From the NCBI GenBank assembly GCA_039029535.1, contig JBCCFW010000127.1, positions 1-22,280 on the forward strand: a stretch of 22,280 nt of DNA, in the 5' to 3' direction. Below, one piece after another: positions 7,463 through 16,024 of this stretch (position 1 is the stretch's first letter; every line of letters begins with the position of its first letter). The notes under the pieces were generated by a model. That model worked only from the letters and a program-made list of their open reading frames with translations. It did no database searches and was not told the origin of the DNA. A program made the position numbers and the translations under genes. The stretch is from JBCCFW01 sp039029535 (GTDB lineage: Bacteria > Acidobacteriota > JBCCFW01).

Positions 7463-10400
7463 CTAGGGGTCGAGGTCCATCGACGGCATCGGGCAGAACT
7501 CGACGACCGGCTCGAAGGTCATCGAGCTACCACCCGAGACCCCCACGATGACCCACTCGATCGAGTCCGGGTCGCTCACGCTCGGCGTGACGGTACCGGA
7601 GTCGGAATCGACCACGTAGCGCGGCTCAGGCAGCGCGGTGAGGTCGTCGGTGACCACGACGTTCGCGAGCGTCGTGCTCGGCGCGCAGGGGTTGGTGACC
7701 GTGATGAGGTAGGTCACCTGCGTGCACGGGATGTCCGACTCGTCCATGGCGCTGGCCGGGCCGGCGCTGGAGGTCGCACTCACCGAGTTGGTCGCGGAGC
7801 CGACGATCATCGTCGCCGTGGTCGTCGCCGAGACGGCCTTGGTGATCTGGATGCCGGCCTCCGGCTCGACCGAGATGGTCTGCTCCCCGCTCGTGCTGTT
7901 GCCGCAGGAGTCGACCGCCGTCCACGTCCGGGTGAACGTGTAGCCGGCGCAGCAGTCCACCGAGAACGAGCTGTCGGAGAAGGAGATCGTGACGTCTTCC
8001 GGCGCCGCGCAGGTGTCGGTCGCCATCGCCGTGCCGGTGCCGTCGCCGTCCGGCGTGGTCGCGTCACCACAGCCGATGAAGGCATCGGCTGGCAGCGACA
8101 GCATCGGAGGCGTCGTGTCCTCGACGGTGATGGTCTGCGCGTAGCTCGTCGAGTTACCGCACTCGTCCATCGCCGTGAAGGTGCGAGTGATCGTCTGGTA
8201 GACGTTGTCGACGCACTCGGTCGGCGTCTCGATCGAGTCGTCGACGCTCACGGTCGCGTCACCACAACCGTCGTCAGCCATCGCCGTGCCGGTCGAGCCG
8301 GTACCCGTGTCGTCACCACACTCGACGGTGGTGTCGATCGGCATCGACGTGAAGTCGGGCGCCGTGGTGTCGATGACCGTGATGACCTGAGTGCCCATGC
8401 TCATGTTTCCGCAATTGTCCATTGCGGTCCACGTGCGAGTGATGACCCCGGTCTCGCCACAACCCGGAGCCTCCGAGTCGGACCAATCGATGGTCACTTC
8501 ATCGTCGCAATCGTCGTCGGCGGTCGCCGTGCCGGTGGACGGAGGCTCGCTGTCCTCGTCGCACTCGATCTCCATGTCGCCGGGCACGCTGAGCGTCGGC
8601 GCAGTCGTGTCGGTGACCATGATGTCCTGAGTCATCATCGTCGAGTTGCCGCACTCGTCGGTGGCCGTCCAGGTGCGGGTGAAGCTGCCGCACTCCACGC
8701 CCTCCTCGGAGTCCGAGTAGGTCAGCATGACCTCACCGCCGCAGTCGTCCTCGACCGAGGCCGTGCCGGTCGCCGCCGTCGGCATCATGCCGGGCGCCTG
8801 GTCGTCGGCACAGTCGATGTCGCTGGCGTCCGGCACCGTCAGCACGGGCGGGGTCGTGTCCAGCAAGGTGATGAGCTGCGTCAGGCTGCTCTCGTTGCCG
8901 CAGTCGTCGGTCGCCGTCCACGTGCGCTCGATGGTCGAGCTGGCACCACAGCCGAAGACGACCACGTCGTCCCAGCTGATGGTCGCCGAGCCGCAACCGT
9001 CCGTGCCGGTGGCCGTGCCGGTGTCGTCCGGAGTCGTGGCGTCGCCACACTCGAGGAACTCGTTGTCCGGGATGGTCAACTCGGGCGGCGTGGTGTCGTC
9101 GACCTCGATCATCTGGACGTGGGTCGCGGAGTTGCCGCAGTCGTCGGTCGCGGTCCACGTCCGGGTGATGACCCCGGAGTCGCCGCAGCCGTCGCTCATG
9201 ATGTCGGAGTAGTCGATGGTGACATCACCGCAGTCGTCGTCACCCGCCGTGGCGGTGCCGGTCGCGGTGGGCATCGGTCCCGGGTCGGTGTCGTCACCAC
9301 ACTCGACGGTGAGATCGCCGGGCATCATGTCGAACGGCGGAGGCGTGCTGTCGGTCAGCGTGATCTGCTGTGCTGCCGTCGTCATGTTTCCGCAGTCGTC
9401 GACGGCGGTCCAAGTCCTGGTGACGACCTGCGAGCCTTCGCTGCACTCACCCTCGTCGTCGCTCCAGCTGAGCTCCACCACCTCACCACAGCTGTCCTCG
9501 GCCGTTGCCGTACCGACATCGATGCCACCAGGCGCGATGTCGTCGGCACAGTCGACCGTGGCGTCGTCGGGCACCATCAGCGCCGGCGGCGTGGTGTCCA
9601 TGACCGTCAGCGTCTGGGTGTCGAAGGTGCTGTTGCCACAGGCATCGGTCGCTGTCCAGGTCCGGATGACCTCACGCGAGCTGGCCTCGCAGGGAGCCGA
9701 GAAGTCGTCCTCCCAGGAGATGGTGAGGCCCTCGTCACCGCAGCCGTCCGTCGCCGAGGCCGTGCCGGCACTGGCGGTCGGGAGCATGCCCGGATCGAGA
9801 TCCTCGCAGTCGACGGTGGCGTCGTCCGGCACGGTCAGCTCGGGCGCAGTCTCGTCGTTGACCGTGATGTTTTGCGTGCCCACGACCGTGTTGCCACACG
9901 GGTCCATGGCCATCCAGGTCCGCTGCAAGGTGTAGCGGTTCTGGCAGGTCATGTTGAGGGTGGCCGAGTTGGTGAGCATCGCCGTGAGGGTGCCCACGCA
10001 GTCGTCGGTGGCCGAGACGTTCGGGACTGCCGGAATCTCGTCCTCACACTCGATGAAGAGGTCCTCGGGCAGGTTGAGGGCCGGCGCCATGCTGTCGGAC
10101 ACCGTGATCATCTGGGTGCAGGTCGTCTCGCGGCCGCAGTCATCGGCCAGGGTCCAGGTGCGCGTGAACGAGAAGTCGTTCGGGCAGTCACCCTCGACGA
10201 TCGTGTCGTCGGACCAGCAGATGTAGGGCGGCTCGAGCATCTCGGAGCAGACCACCGGCTCCGACGGCATGGCCGTGCAGAAGGTCATCGCCGTGGGAAC
10301 GAGTCCGGGATCCACGCTCGGGAGGAGGTCGTCGCCGCACTCGAGCTCGAGGGTCTCGGGACAGCTCAGCGTCGGCGGCATCGTGTCGTCGCAGCCCGGG

Positions 10401-13075
10401 CACTCGTCGCAAGCGTCCGCGACACCGTCCATGTCGTCGTCCATGGCGTCGTTGCCACGCGGACAGGGGTCCTCGCAGTTGTCCGTGCCGTCCATGTCGT
10501 CATCGGGCGACATGGAGGTGTCGGACAGGAAGACGTAGACCGCACCGGCATTGATGCCATTGGCGTCGTCGCCGGGCGCGCTGACCGCGATCTCGGACTC
10601 TTCGTCGAGCGCTCCTCCCGCGTCGGTGCTGCCGCTGTCGGCAAGGCCCGCGACGGAGCGTCCGAAGAAGTCGTTCAAGGCACCACCGAGCTCGAACCAC
10701 TGCGCGTTCGTGTCGACCACGTTGAGCGGGGCGGCGAGGGAGTTCTGGAGGTAGCCCATCGCGGCAAGGCTGCCGGCGGGACCGGCGTCGTCCTCGAGAC
10801 CACGCACGTGATCACCGGCCCAAGCGACCGCGGCACCGCGGCGCAGCAGGCTGGTGCCCGGGTCGCCGTGACGACCGGTGAAGTACGACGCACCGATGGC
10901 GACGCCGCTGCAGTTGCAGCCGACCTGCCTCAGACCGGTGACGTCCGCGCCGAAGAAGGTCGCGGTCGGACCGGGGCCCATCGCAAACCAGTTCGGGCTG
11001 TCGGGATTGCCGAGGCCGGAGTTGGCGTTACCGGTTCGCGGGGCTCCAGGAGCACCCGGTCCATCCGGACCGCCATGCCAGACGTAGGCCGCACCACGAG
11101 GGGTGTTGACGACTCCACCGACGTTTGGGTGGAGGGCGTCGGCACGGGCCAGCGGTGCACCGATGATGAAGTCTTCGTAGCCGTCGCAGTTGACATCGTA
11201 GGCGGCCGCCACCGACTGACCGAAGCGAGCCGAGACCACGTTGCTCTCACCACGCCAGAACGGCGTCGTGATGCTTCCGGAGCCCGGCGCAACGGCGCTC
11301 AGGTTGAAGAGGTAGCCGACACCCTCGTTGGTCTCGGGCGGCACGACGGGGGGCCCCTCGTCGAGCGGCGCACCGATGAGCGCGTAGACGTCCCCGGTGT
11401 CGTCGATGTTCTGCACGGCCGCGATCGACGAGCCGAAGTTCGTGCCGGTCACGACCGGCTCGATGCTCCAGTCGGCGACGAGGTCCGGGTTGGCCGGTGA
11501 GGCTGGAGTTCCGGTGAGACCGGTCGCGCTGCCACGGAAGGCCCAGACACGACCCGCGGCCGTGGTGCCGCCGGTGGTCATGGGCGCCAGCGGCGCGCTG
11601 ACCATGACGTCGTCGTAACCGTCGTCGTCGATGTCCCGCGCGCCGCTCACGTCGAAGCCGAGCTCGCTGGAGCTCAGCGGACCGATGGTCATCCAGTCGG
11701 CGTCGGCGGGCGTCGCCGGCGAGGCCGGCGTGGGTCCGGTCGGGCTGCCGTGGAACACGACCGCCGCACCGCGGTTGGTGAGCGAGCTCGCATCCCATCC
11801 CGGCGCACCGATGATGATGTCGTCCCAGCCGTCCATGTTGACGTCACCGGCACCCGCCACCGAGTGGCCGAGCTCCTGGTTCTTGTCACCACCGACGACG
11901 TACCAGTCGGGCATGGCGTTGAAGGTCCCGGTCGCCGTGGCCAGGTAGAGGAAGGCCGCGCCCTGGTTGGTCTCTCCACCGTCGTAGAAGGGAGCACCGA
12001 CCAGGAGATCGCTGCGGCCGTCGCCGTTGACGTCGCCCGCATCGGCGAGCATCCCGGCCTCGTAGGGGATCGTGCCGCCGCCGACGAAATCCGCGGGGCT
12101 GGGCAGCGGGGTGATGAGCTGGAAAGCGCCCGTGCCGAGGTCGTCCCGCGTGAAGAAGAGGCTGACCATGATGCCGACGCCGTGGGGCGACAGCTCGTAC
12201 TCGACGCCGAGGAGGCCATCGCCGACCTCGACGAAGCTCGCGTTCAGGATGGTGCCGCGGCGGTCGTTGACGAGGAGCCGACCGGCGGTCAGCTCGACCT
12301 GCTCATCCGACCAGAATGCGACGCCGCGACCTTCGGACTCGACCTCGGCACGCAGGCCGGCGGTCTGCAACACGATGAGGCCCGTGTCGCCGGGGACTTC
12401 CCTGGTCGGCGGCGTGATGATGGTGACGCCGTACTCGACGCCGTTCGTCCGGTTGACCGTCCACTCTCGGAGGGCGCCGAGGTCACGCTCGAAGCGTGCC
12501 TCGTCGATCATCTCGCGCCGGATCTCGACGGGCGCGGGAGTCATGCTGCCGCCACTGCGTCCCTGGCTACGAGCGACCACGTCCAGACGCCAGGTCGGGT
12601 CGACGCGATCCTCGAGAGCGAGCCCCTCACCCGACCAGGTCATCCGCAGACGTTGGTCGCGGTTGGGAGCCGACCACTGGTCGTCATCGTTCTTGTTGAA
12701 GTGGTACTCCAAGCCGTCCGCATCGAGCGTCGGGTTGTCGAAGAGCGGAGCGGCCATGGGATCGGCGGGATCCCAATCGTCGCTCGCCTCCCACGCCGCC
12801 ATGGCGTCGAGCGTGCGGACCTGCTGCCGAAGCCGCTCGGTCTCCGCCTCGTCCTCGCTGCGAGCCTGGGCGGAGATCGGTCCCCCCGTCGGCAGCAGAA
12901 CTCGTGAGCTCTGCGCCTTGCTCGTGGCGAAGCCATGACGCTCGAGCTGCGGGACCGGAAGGTCCTCACCAGGAGCGGCGTGACGGGGAACCGTCGCAAG
13001 TGCAGCCACCACGCCCACGGCGAGGGCGGTGGTCAGCAGTGGACGGAGAGCGTTCGGGACGTGGGCTTGGCTCAT
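7463..13075 (-). CDS. Giant secreted integrin-like FG-GAP / thrombospondin type 3 / HYR-repeat protein
   Basis: 1870 residues. An N-terminal signal peptide is clear (hydrophobic LLTTALAVGVVAALATV at 13-29, likely cut near 33). Residues ~35-335 are a unique domain I do not recognise. Residues ~340-858 carry seven FG-GAP blades, four with a full DxDxDG calcium loop. Residues ~860-895 form a thrombospondin type 3 segment (DDDMDGTDNC, DDDMDGVADAC). Residues ~896-1737 hold ten HYR-like repeats of ~80 residues, each ending near RTWTAxDxCGN. The end (about 1740-1870) is DUF11-like. There is no LPXTG, PEP-CTERM, Type 9 domain or closing membrane helix, so the mode of anchoring is unknown. I count only four lysines, none in the HYR repeats, and the protein is rich in Asp, Thr and Cys. 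GGAAGG lies 10 bases before the ATG. A calcium-stabilised, disulfide-rich surface or matrix protein is the likely role; adhesion is inference. Confidence 0.92.
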   Translation of the reverse strand: MSQAHVPNALRPLLTTALAVGVVAALATVPRHAAPGEDLPVPQLERHGFATSKAQSSRVLLPTGGPISAQARSEDEAETERLRQQVRTLDAMAAWEASDDWDPADPMAAPLFDNPTLDADGLEYHFNKNDDDQWSAPNRDQRLRMTWSGEGLALEDRVDPTWRLDVVARSQGRSGGSMTPAPVEIRREMIDEARFERDLGALREWTVNRTNGVEYGVTIITPPTREVPGDTGLIVLQTAGLRAEVESEGRGVAFWSDEQVELTAGRLLVNDRRGTILNASFVEVGDGLLGVEYELSPHGVGIMVSLFFTRDDLGTGAFQLITPLPSPADFVGGGTIPYEAGMLADAGDVNGDGRSDLLVGAPFYDGGETNQGAAFLYLATATGTFNAMPDWYVVGGDKNQELGHSVAGAGDVNMDGWDDIIIGAPGWDASSLTNRGAAVVFHGSPTGPTPASPATPADADWMTIGPLSSSELGFDVSGARDIDDDGYDDVMVSAPLAPMTTGGTTAAGRVWAFRGSATGLTGTPASPANPDLVADWSIEPVVTGTNFGSSIAAVQNIDDTGDVYALIGAPLDEGPPVVPPETNEGVGYLFNLSAVAPGSGSITTPFWRGESNVVSARFGQSVAAAYDVNCDGYEDFIIGAPLARADALHPNVGGVVNTPRGAAYVWHGGPDGPGAPGAPRTGNANSGLGNPDSPNWFAMGPGPTATFFGADVTGLRQVGCNCSGVAIGASYFTGRHGDPGTSLLRRGAAVAWAGDHVRGLEDDAGPAGSLAAMGYLQNSLAAPLNVVDTNAQWFELGGALNDFFGRSVAGLADSGSTDAGGALDEESEIAVSAPGDDANGINAGAVYVFLSDTSMSPDDDMDGTDNCEDPCPRGNDAMDDDMDGVADACDECPGCDDTMPPTLSCPETLELECGDDLLPSVDPGLVPTAMTFCTAMPSEPVVCSEMLEPPYICWSDDTIVEGDCPNDFSFTRTWTLADDCGRETTCTQMITVSDSMAPALNLPEDLFIECEDEIPAVPNVSATDDCVGTLTAMLTNSATLNMTCQNRYTLQRTWMAMDPCGNTVVGTQNITVNDETAPELTVPDDATVDCEDLDPGMLPTASAGTASATDGCGDEGLTISWEDDFSAPCEASSREVIRTWTATDACGNSTFDTQTLTVMDTTPPALMVPDDATVDCADDIAPGGIDVGTATAEDSCGEVVELSWSDDEGECSEGSQVVTRTWTAVDDCGNMTTAAQQITLTDSTPPPFDMMPGDLTVECGDDTDPGPMPTATGTATAGDDDCGDVTIDYSDIMSDGCGDSGVITRTWTATDDCGNSATHVQMIEVDDTTPPELTIPDNEFLECGDATTPDDTGTATGTDGCGSATISWDDVVVFGCGASSTIERTWTATDDCGNESSLTQLITLLDTTPPVLTVPDASDIDCADDQAPGMMPTAATGTASVEDDCGGEVMLTYSDSEEGVECGSFTRTWTATDECGNSTMMTQDIMVTDTTAPTLSVPGDMEIECDEDSEPPSTGTATADDDCDDEVTIDWSDSEAPGCGETGVITRTWTAMDNCGNMSMGTQVITVIDTTAPDFTSMPIDTTVECGDDTGTGSTGTAMADDGCGDATVSVDDSIETPTECVDNVYQTITRTFTAMDECGNSTSYAQTITVEDTTPPMLSLPADAFIGCGDATTPDGDGTGTAMATDTCAAPEDVTISFSDSSFSVDCCAGYTFTRTWTAVDSCGNSTSGEQTISVEPEAGIQITKAVSATTTATMIVGSATNSVSATSSAGPASAMDESDIPCTQVTYLITVTNPCAPSTTLANVVVTDDLTALPEPRYVVDSDSGTVTPSVSDPDSIEWVIVGVSGGSSMTFEPVVEFCPMPSMDLDP
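7865..10390 (-). repeat. Ten tandem HYR-like (Ig-fold) repeats within the giant protein
   Basis: Each ~80-residue unit starts near DTTPPxLxVP, continues with an xxECGDD or DCADD cysteine, a GTATAxDxCG segment, a third cysteine, and ends RTWTAxDDCGN followed by TQxITVxD. I count ten units; the first (residues ~896-1000) is longer and most divergent, and units 3-9 are most alike. Four cysteines per unit at equivalent places suggest two disulfides each. The DNA copies have diverged, so recent tandem expansion is not obvious. Such arrays usually form extended stalks. Confidence 0.88.
10500..12060 (-). repeat. Seven FG-GAP units forming an integrin-type beta-propeller
   Basis: Units are recognised by an Asp-rich loop followed by a small-residue GAP/SAP/GAS end. 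In order: DVNGDGRSDLLVGAP, DVNMDGWDDIIIGAP, DIDDDGYDDVMVSAP, NIDDTGDVYALIGAP, DVNCDGYEDFIIGAP, then a degenerate VGCNCSGVAIGAS, and EESEIAVSAP. Units 1, 2, 3 and 5 keep the full calcium loop; 4, 6 and 7 do not. Seven is the number needed to close an integrin-alpha-like propeller. Confidence 0.85.
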
Positions 13076-13471
13076 TTAAGTGAAGCCTTCCAACCGTTCG
13101 AGCCCTCATGAGAGGGCTCGGAGCGAAGGACCTTCCCCCCCGGTGAGGCCGGTCCTGCGTGAATCTTCGAGCGCGTGAGAGTGCTCACCAGGCGCCTACG
13201 CTACCCCGGTCAGCCTCCCGAGCGCAATGCTCGGGGCCGATCGGAGGTGTCCCGAGACGCCCCAGTTTCGCGAAGGCGACCGAACCCCGCTTCATTCAGT
13301 AGGATTCGAGGGCATTTCGAGCAGGTCAATTTTTCCGATGAGCACGGGCGAACAGTTTTCTCAGGAGCCTCCGTTCGGGGGCCTCACCGCCCCCGCCTGG
13401 ACGCTCTCGGCGGGGCCGGCTCCCGACCTGAGCCCCTCGGGTTCCGTCCCCTCGTCAGACCGGGCGTCTCG
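13076..13471. other. Divergent control region between the giant gene and the lipid operon
   Basis: This 396-base stretch separates two divergently transcribed units and must hold both promoters. Visible elements are the perfect palindrome at 13099-13120, a second stem CCCGAGC/GCTCGGG at 13217-13223 and 13229-13235, and the word TTCGAG four times (13097, 13166, 13305 and 13316, the last two 11 bases apart). A local T5 tract lies at 13330-13334. I cannot assign -35/-10 boxes with confidence. A 45-codon ORF occupies 13338-13475. Confidence 0.6.
13099..13120. promoter_or_regulatory. Perfect 9-bp palindrome, candidate operator or 5' UTR hairpin
   Basis: CGAGCCCTC at 13099-13107 and GAGGGCTCG at 13112-13120 are exact reverse complements with an ATGA spacer. 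It ends 24 bases before the giant gene start codon on the minus strand. It could bind a dimeric repressor, fold in the leader mRNA near the ribosome site, or attenuate leftward transcription. Which of these applies cannot be decided from sequence. Confidence 0.5.
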
Positions 13472-13475
13472 ATGA
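13338..13475 (+). CDS. Possible 45-residue leader ORF coupled to the ligase fusion gene
   Basis: An ATG at 13338 reads 45 codons to a TGA that overlaps the ATG of the downstream fusion gene as ATGA, the same geometry as three other plus/minus junctions in this window. The peptide (MSTGEQFSQEPPFGGLTAP at its start) is Ser/Pro/Gly-rich and has no recognisable domain. Third-position G+C is about 80%, lower than in the neighbouring genes, and no strong Shine-Dalgarno is visible. The downstream gene also lacks a Shine-Dalgarno of its own, which is what one expects if it depends on ribosomes arriving from this ORF. It may also be chance overlap. Confidence 0.35.
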   Translation: MSTGEQFSQEPPFGGLTAPAWTLSAGPAPDLSPSGSVPSSDRASR

Positions 13476-16024
13476 CAGTCCATCTCGTCGGTCTCTTTCA
13501 GGCCGCGGCGCGCGACCACGCGGGCCGACCTGCTCTTCGACGGCCACGCGACGGTGATTTCGAGGTCCTGACCCACGAGCAGGTCTGGGAGCTCGGGCTG
13601 GGCGTGGCGGCCCGCCTCCGCGAGCACGGCGTCGTCGCCGGCGACCGAGTGGTGCTCCAGGCGGCCAGTGGGGTCGACTGGGTCCTCTGCTACCTCGGAA
13701 TCCTCGCCGCCGGCGGGACCGCCCTCCCGCTCGACGCGCAGGACTCTCGGACGCGACGCGAGCGGGTCCGGGAGCTCGCCGGCGCCCGCGTCGCCATCGT
13801 GGACGACGAGGCGCTCGGCGGCGTGCGAGCCGACGAGCTCTGCCCGGTGACCCTGACGACCGATCCGCCCGACCTCGCCGCCAGCACGGCCCTCGGCCTC
13901 CCCCACGACCCCGCCCCCGAGACGGCCGCGTCCATCCTCTTCACCTCCGGCACGACCGAGCGCCCCAAGGGCGTCGTGCTCTCGCATCGGGCCTTCGTGG
14001 CCAACGTCGAGTCGATCCGGACGGTGTTCCGGCACGACGCCAACGACCGACTCGTCTCGATCCTCCCGCTCCACCACGCCTTCGAGTTCACCGCGGGCCT
14101 GTTGAGCCCGCTCTCTGCCGGGGGCTCGGTGGCCTACCTGGCCCGGCCCGACGGCGCGGAGCTCGTCGCCGCGATGCGGAAGCTTCGCGCCACCGTGGTC
14201 CTGGGCGTGCCCCGCTTGTTCGAGCTCCTGCTCGCGGGCATCGAGAGCCGACGCGGCGCGCTGCCGACGGTCCCGCGAGTGTTCGTCGAGGACCTGACCC
14301 GCTTGAGCCGACGTCTTCACCTCCTCGGCCTGCCGGCGGGCAAGGTCCTCCTCTACCCCCTGCACCGCAGCTTCGGCGGCTCGCTGCGCTTCTTCGCCTG
14401 CGGCGGTGCTGCCCTGCCTCCCGATCTCGAAGAGGAGTACGCCGCCCTCGGCTTCTCCATCCTTCAAGGCTACGGGCTGACCGAGGCGGCCCCCGTGTTG
14501 ACCGTCAACCGACCCGGCCAGGCCCGCGTCGGAACCGCCGGCCCACCGCTGCCCGGCGTCGAGGTCCGTCTTCACGAGCCTGACGCCGAGGGCATCGGCG
14601 AGGTGCTCGCACGGGGCGACAACCTCATGACCGGCTACCTCGATGACGAGGAGGCGACACGGGCACGACTGCGCGACGGCTGGCTCCACACGGGAGATCT
14701 CGGTTGCTTCGATGAAGCCGGACATCTCGTGCTCACCGGCCGGGCTCTCGATCTCATCGTCACGCCGGCCGGCAAGAACGTGTACCCCGACGAGCTCGAG
14801 ACCGTCTTCCACGACTTGCCCGACGTGGCCGAGCTCTGCGTCGTCGGCTTCAGCCGACCTGGCGAGAGCTCAGAGCTCCCCCATCTCGTGATCCGACCCG
14901 AGGCAGGCAGCGACGCGACGACTCGCGAGCGCATCGAAGAGCTCGTGAAGGAGCGCTGTCGCGGTCTCCCCAGTCATCAGCGCGTGCAGGGTGTTCACTT
15001 CGTGGAAGACGAGCTCCCCAAGACCCGACTGATGAAAGTGCAAAGGTCTCGAGTGAAGAGACTGCTCGTCGAGCACGGCACCGCCGGCGACGCGAAGGCC
15101 GGCGGGCTGCCGGAGCAGCCCACCGAAGTCGAGCGGGTTCTCGTCCTTCTCTCCCGCCTGACCGGCCGCCCCCGTCACGCGCTGCACGCCGAAGACCACC
15201 TGAGCTTCGACCTCGGTCTCGACAGCCTCGGCCGCGGCGAGATATTGACCTCGATGGAGAACGGCGGCCTCACGCTACCGGAGGGCGTCGGCGAGAACCT
15301 GGAGAACGTGGCGGACCTGATCGAGCTCGCGTCGAGCGGCGGCTCGACCTCGGCGACCGACACGTCGAGCGACGCCGTCATCGGCCCCTTGCTCGCCCGT
15401 CTCATCGCCCCCCTGCTGCGCGTGACGGCCCGACAGCTCTACCGGTACTGGTTCACGCTCGACACTCGCGGGCTCGAGCGACTGCCCACCGACGGCCCGT
15501 TCCTGCTGGCAGCCAATCACCAGAGTCACCTGGATGCCGGGGCAGTGCTCGCCGCCCTGCGACCAACGGGTCGTCGCGTCCGCGTGGTGGCGGCCCGCGA
15601 CTACTTCTTCGACACGCCGACCAAGGGAGCCTTCTTCAGCTCCTTGCTCGGCGCCGTGCCCTTCGACCGTCACGGCGGCCACGAGCGTGGCTTCGCCCGC
15701 TGTCGCGAGGTGCTCGCGAGCGGTCAGCCGCTGCTCATCTTCCCCGAGGGCACGAGATCCCTCGACGGTCGCCTGCAAGCCTTCAAGCCCGGCGTCGGCC
15801 GGCTCGCGCTGGAGACCGGCGTTCCGGTCGTGCCCGTCCGCATCGAGGGAGCGCACGAGGCGCTTCCCAAGGGAGCGCGCTGGCCAAAGCGTCACCCGCT
15901 GCGCGTGCTGCTGGGCGAGCCGCTGGTGCCCGGCCCTTCAGAGCTCGACGACCCGTCGGCTGCCGAGCGCTTCGTCGCGACCGTGCGCGCACGCATCGAA
16001 GCACTGGGTCAGAGAGCGACGTGA
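13472..16024 (+). CDS. Fused acyl-AMP ligase / acyl carrier / PlsC acyltransferase
   Basis: 850 residues with three domains. Residues ~1-535 are an AMP-binding acyl ligase: LFTSGTTERPKG (156-167), QGYGLTEAAP (332-341), hinge LTGRALDLIVTPAGKNVYP (421-439) and catalytic lysine K522 in LPKTRLMK. Residues ~548-622 are an acyl carrier domain with the phosphopantetheine serine S585 in LGLDSLG. Residues ~655-845 are a PlsC/LPLAT acyltransferase with NHQSHLD (H683, D688) and FPEGTRS (757-763). The likely path is free fatty acid to acyl-AMP, transfer to the in-cis carrier, then acylation of lysophosphatidate or another lipid alcohol. E. coli Aas has ligase and acyltransferase in the opposite order and no carrier. 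The ATG at 13472 begins a normal ligase N-terminus; in-frame sequence back to 13175 looks non-coding. Its stop overlaps the next gene as GTGA. Confidence 0.93.
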   Translation: MTVHLVGLFQAAARDHAGRPALRRPRDGDFEVLTHEQVWELGLGVAARLREHGVVAGDRVVLQAASGVDWVLCYLGILAAGGTALPLDAQDSRTRRERVRELAGARVAIVDDEALGGVRADELCPVTLTTDPPDLAASTALGLPHDPAPETAASILFTSGTTERPKGVVLSHRAFVANVESIRTVFRHDANDRLVSILPLHHAFEFTAGLLSPLSAGGSVAYLARPDGAELVAAMRKLRATVVLGVPRLFELLLAGIESRRGALPTVPRVFVEDLTRLSRRLHLLGLPAGKVLLYPLHRSFGGSLRFFACGGAALPPDLEEEYAALGFSILQGYGLTEAAPVLTVNRPGQARVGTAGPPLPGVEVRLHEPDAEGIGEVLARGDNLMTGYLDDEEATRARLRDGWLHTGDLGCFDEAGHLVLTGRALDLIVTPAGKNVYPDELETVFHDLPDVAELCVVGFSRPGESSELPHLVIRPEAGSDATTRERIEELVKERCRGLPSHQRVQGVHFVEDELPKTRLMKVQRSRVKRLLVEHGTAGDAKAGGLPEQPTEVERVLVLLSRLTGRPRHALHAEDHLSFDLGLDSLGRGEILTSMENGGLTLPEGVGENLENVADLIELASSGGSTSATDTSSDAVIGPLLARLIAPLLRVTARQLYRYWFTLDTRGLERLPTDGPFLLAANHQSHLDAGAVLAALRPTGRRVRVVAARDYFFDTPTKGAFFSSLLGAVPFDRHGGHERGFARCREVLASGQPLLIFPEGTRSLDGRLQAFKPGVGRLALETGVPVVPVRIEGAHEALPKGARWPKRHPLRVLLGEPLVPGPSELDDPSAAERFVATVRARIEALGQRAT

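Noticed and set aside
7463..7600. Sorting signal at the end of the giant protein
   Set aside because: No LPXTG, PEP-CTERM or terminal membrane helix is present; the end is a DUF11-like strand region.
9119..11500. A 793-codon open frame antisense to the giant gene
   Set aside because: It mirrors the codon structure of the repeat gene in GC-rich DNA and has no domain; the minus-strand frame has clear domains throughout.
13175..13471. N-terminal extension of the ligase fusion
   Set aside because: It is Arg/Pro/Gly-rich without similarity to ligases and covers the divergent control region.
13361..14812. A 483-codon open frame antisense to the ligase fusion
   Set aside because: It lies opposite clear AMP-ligase motifs and has no recognisable features of its own.
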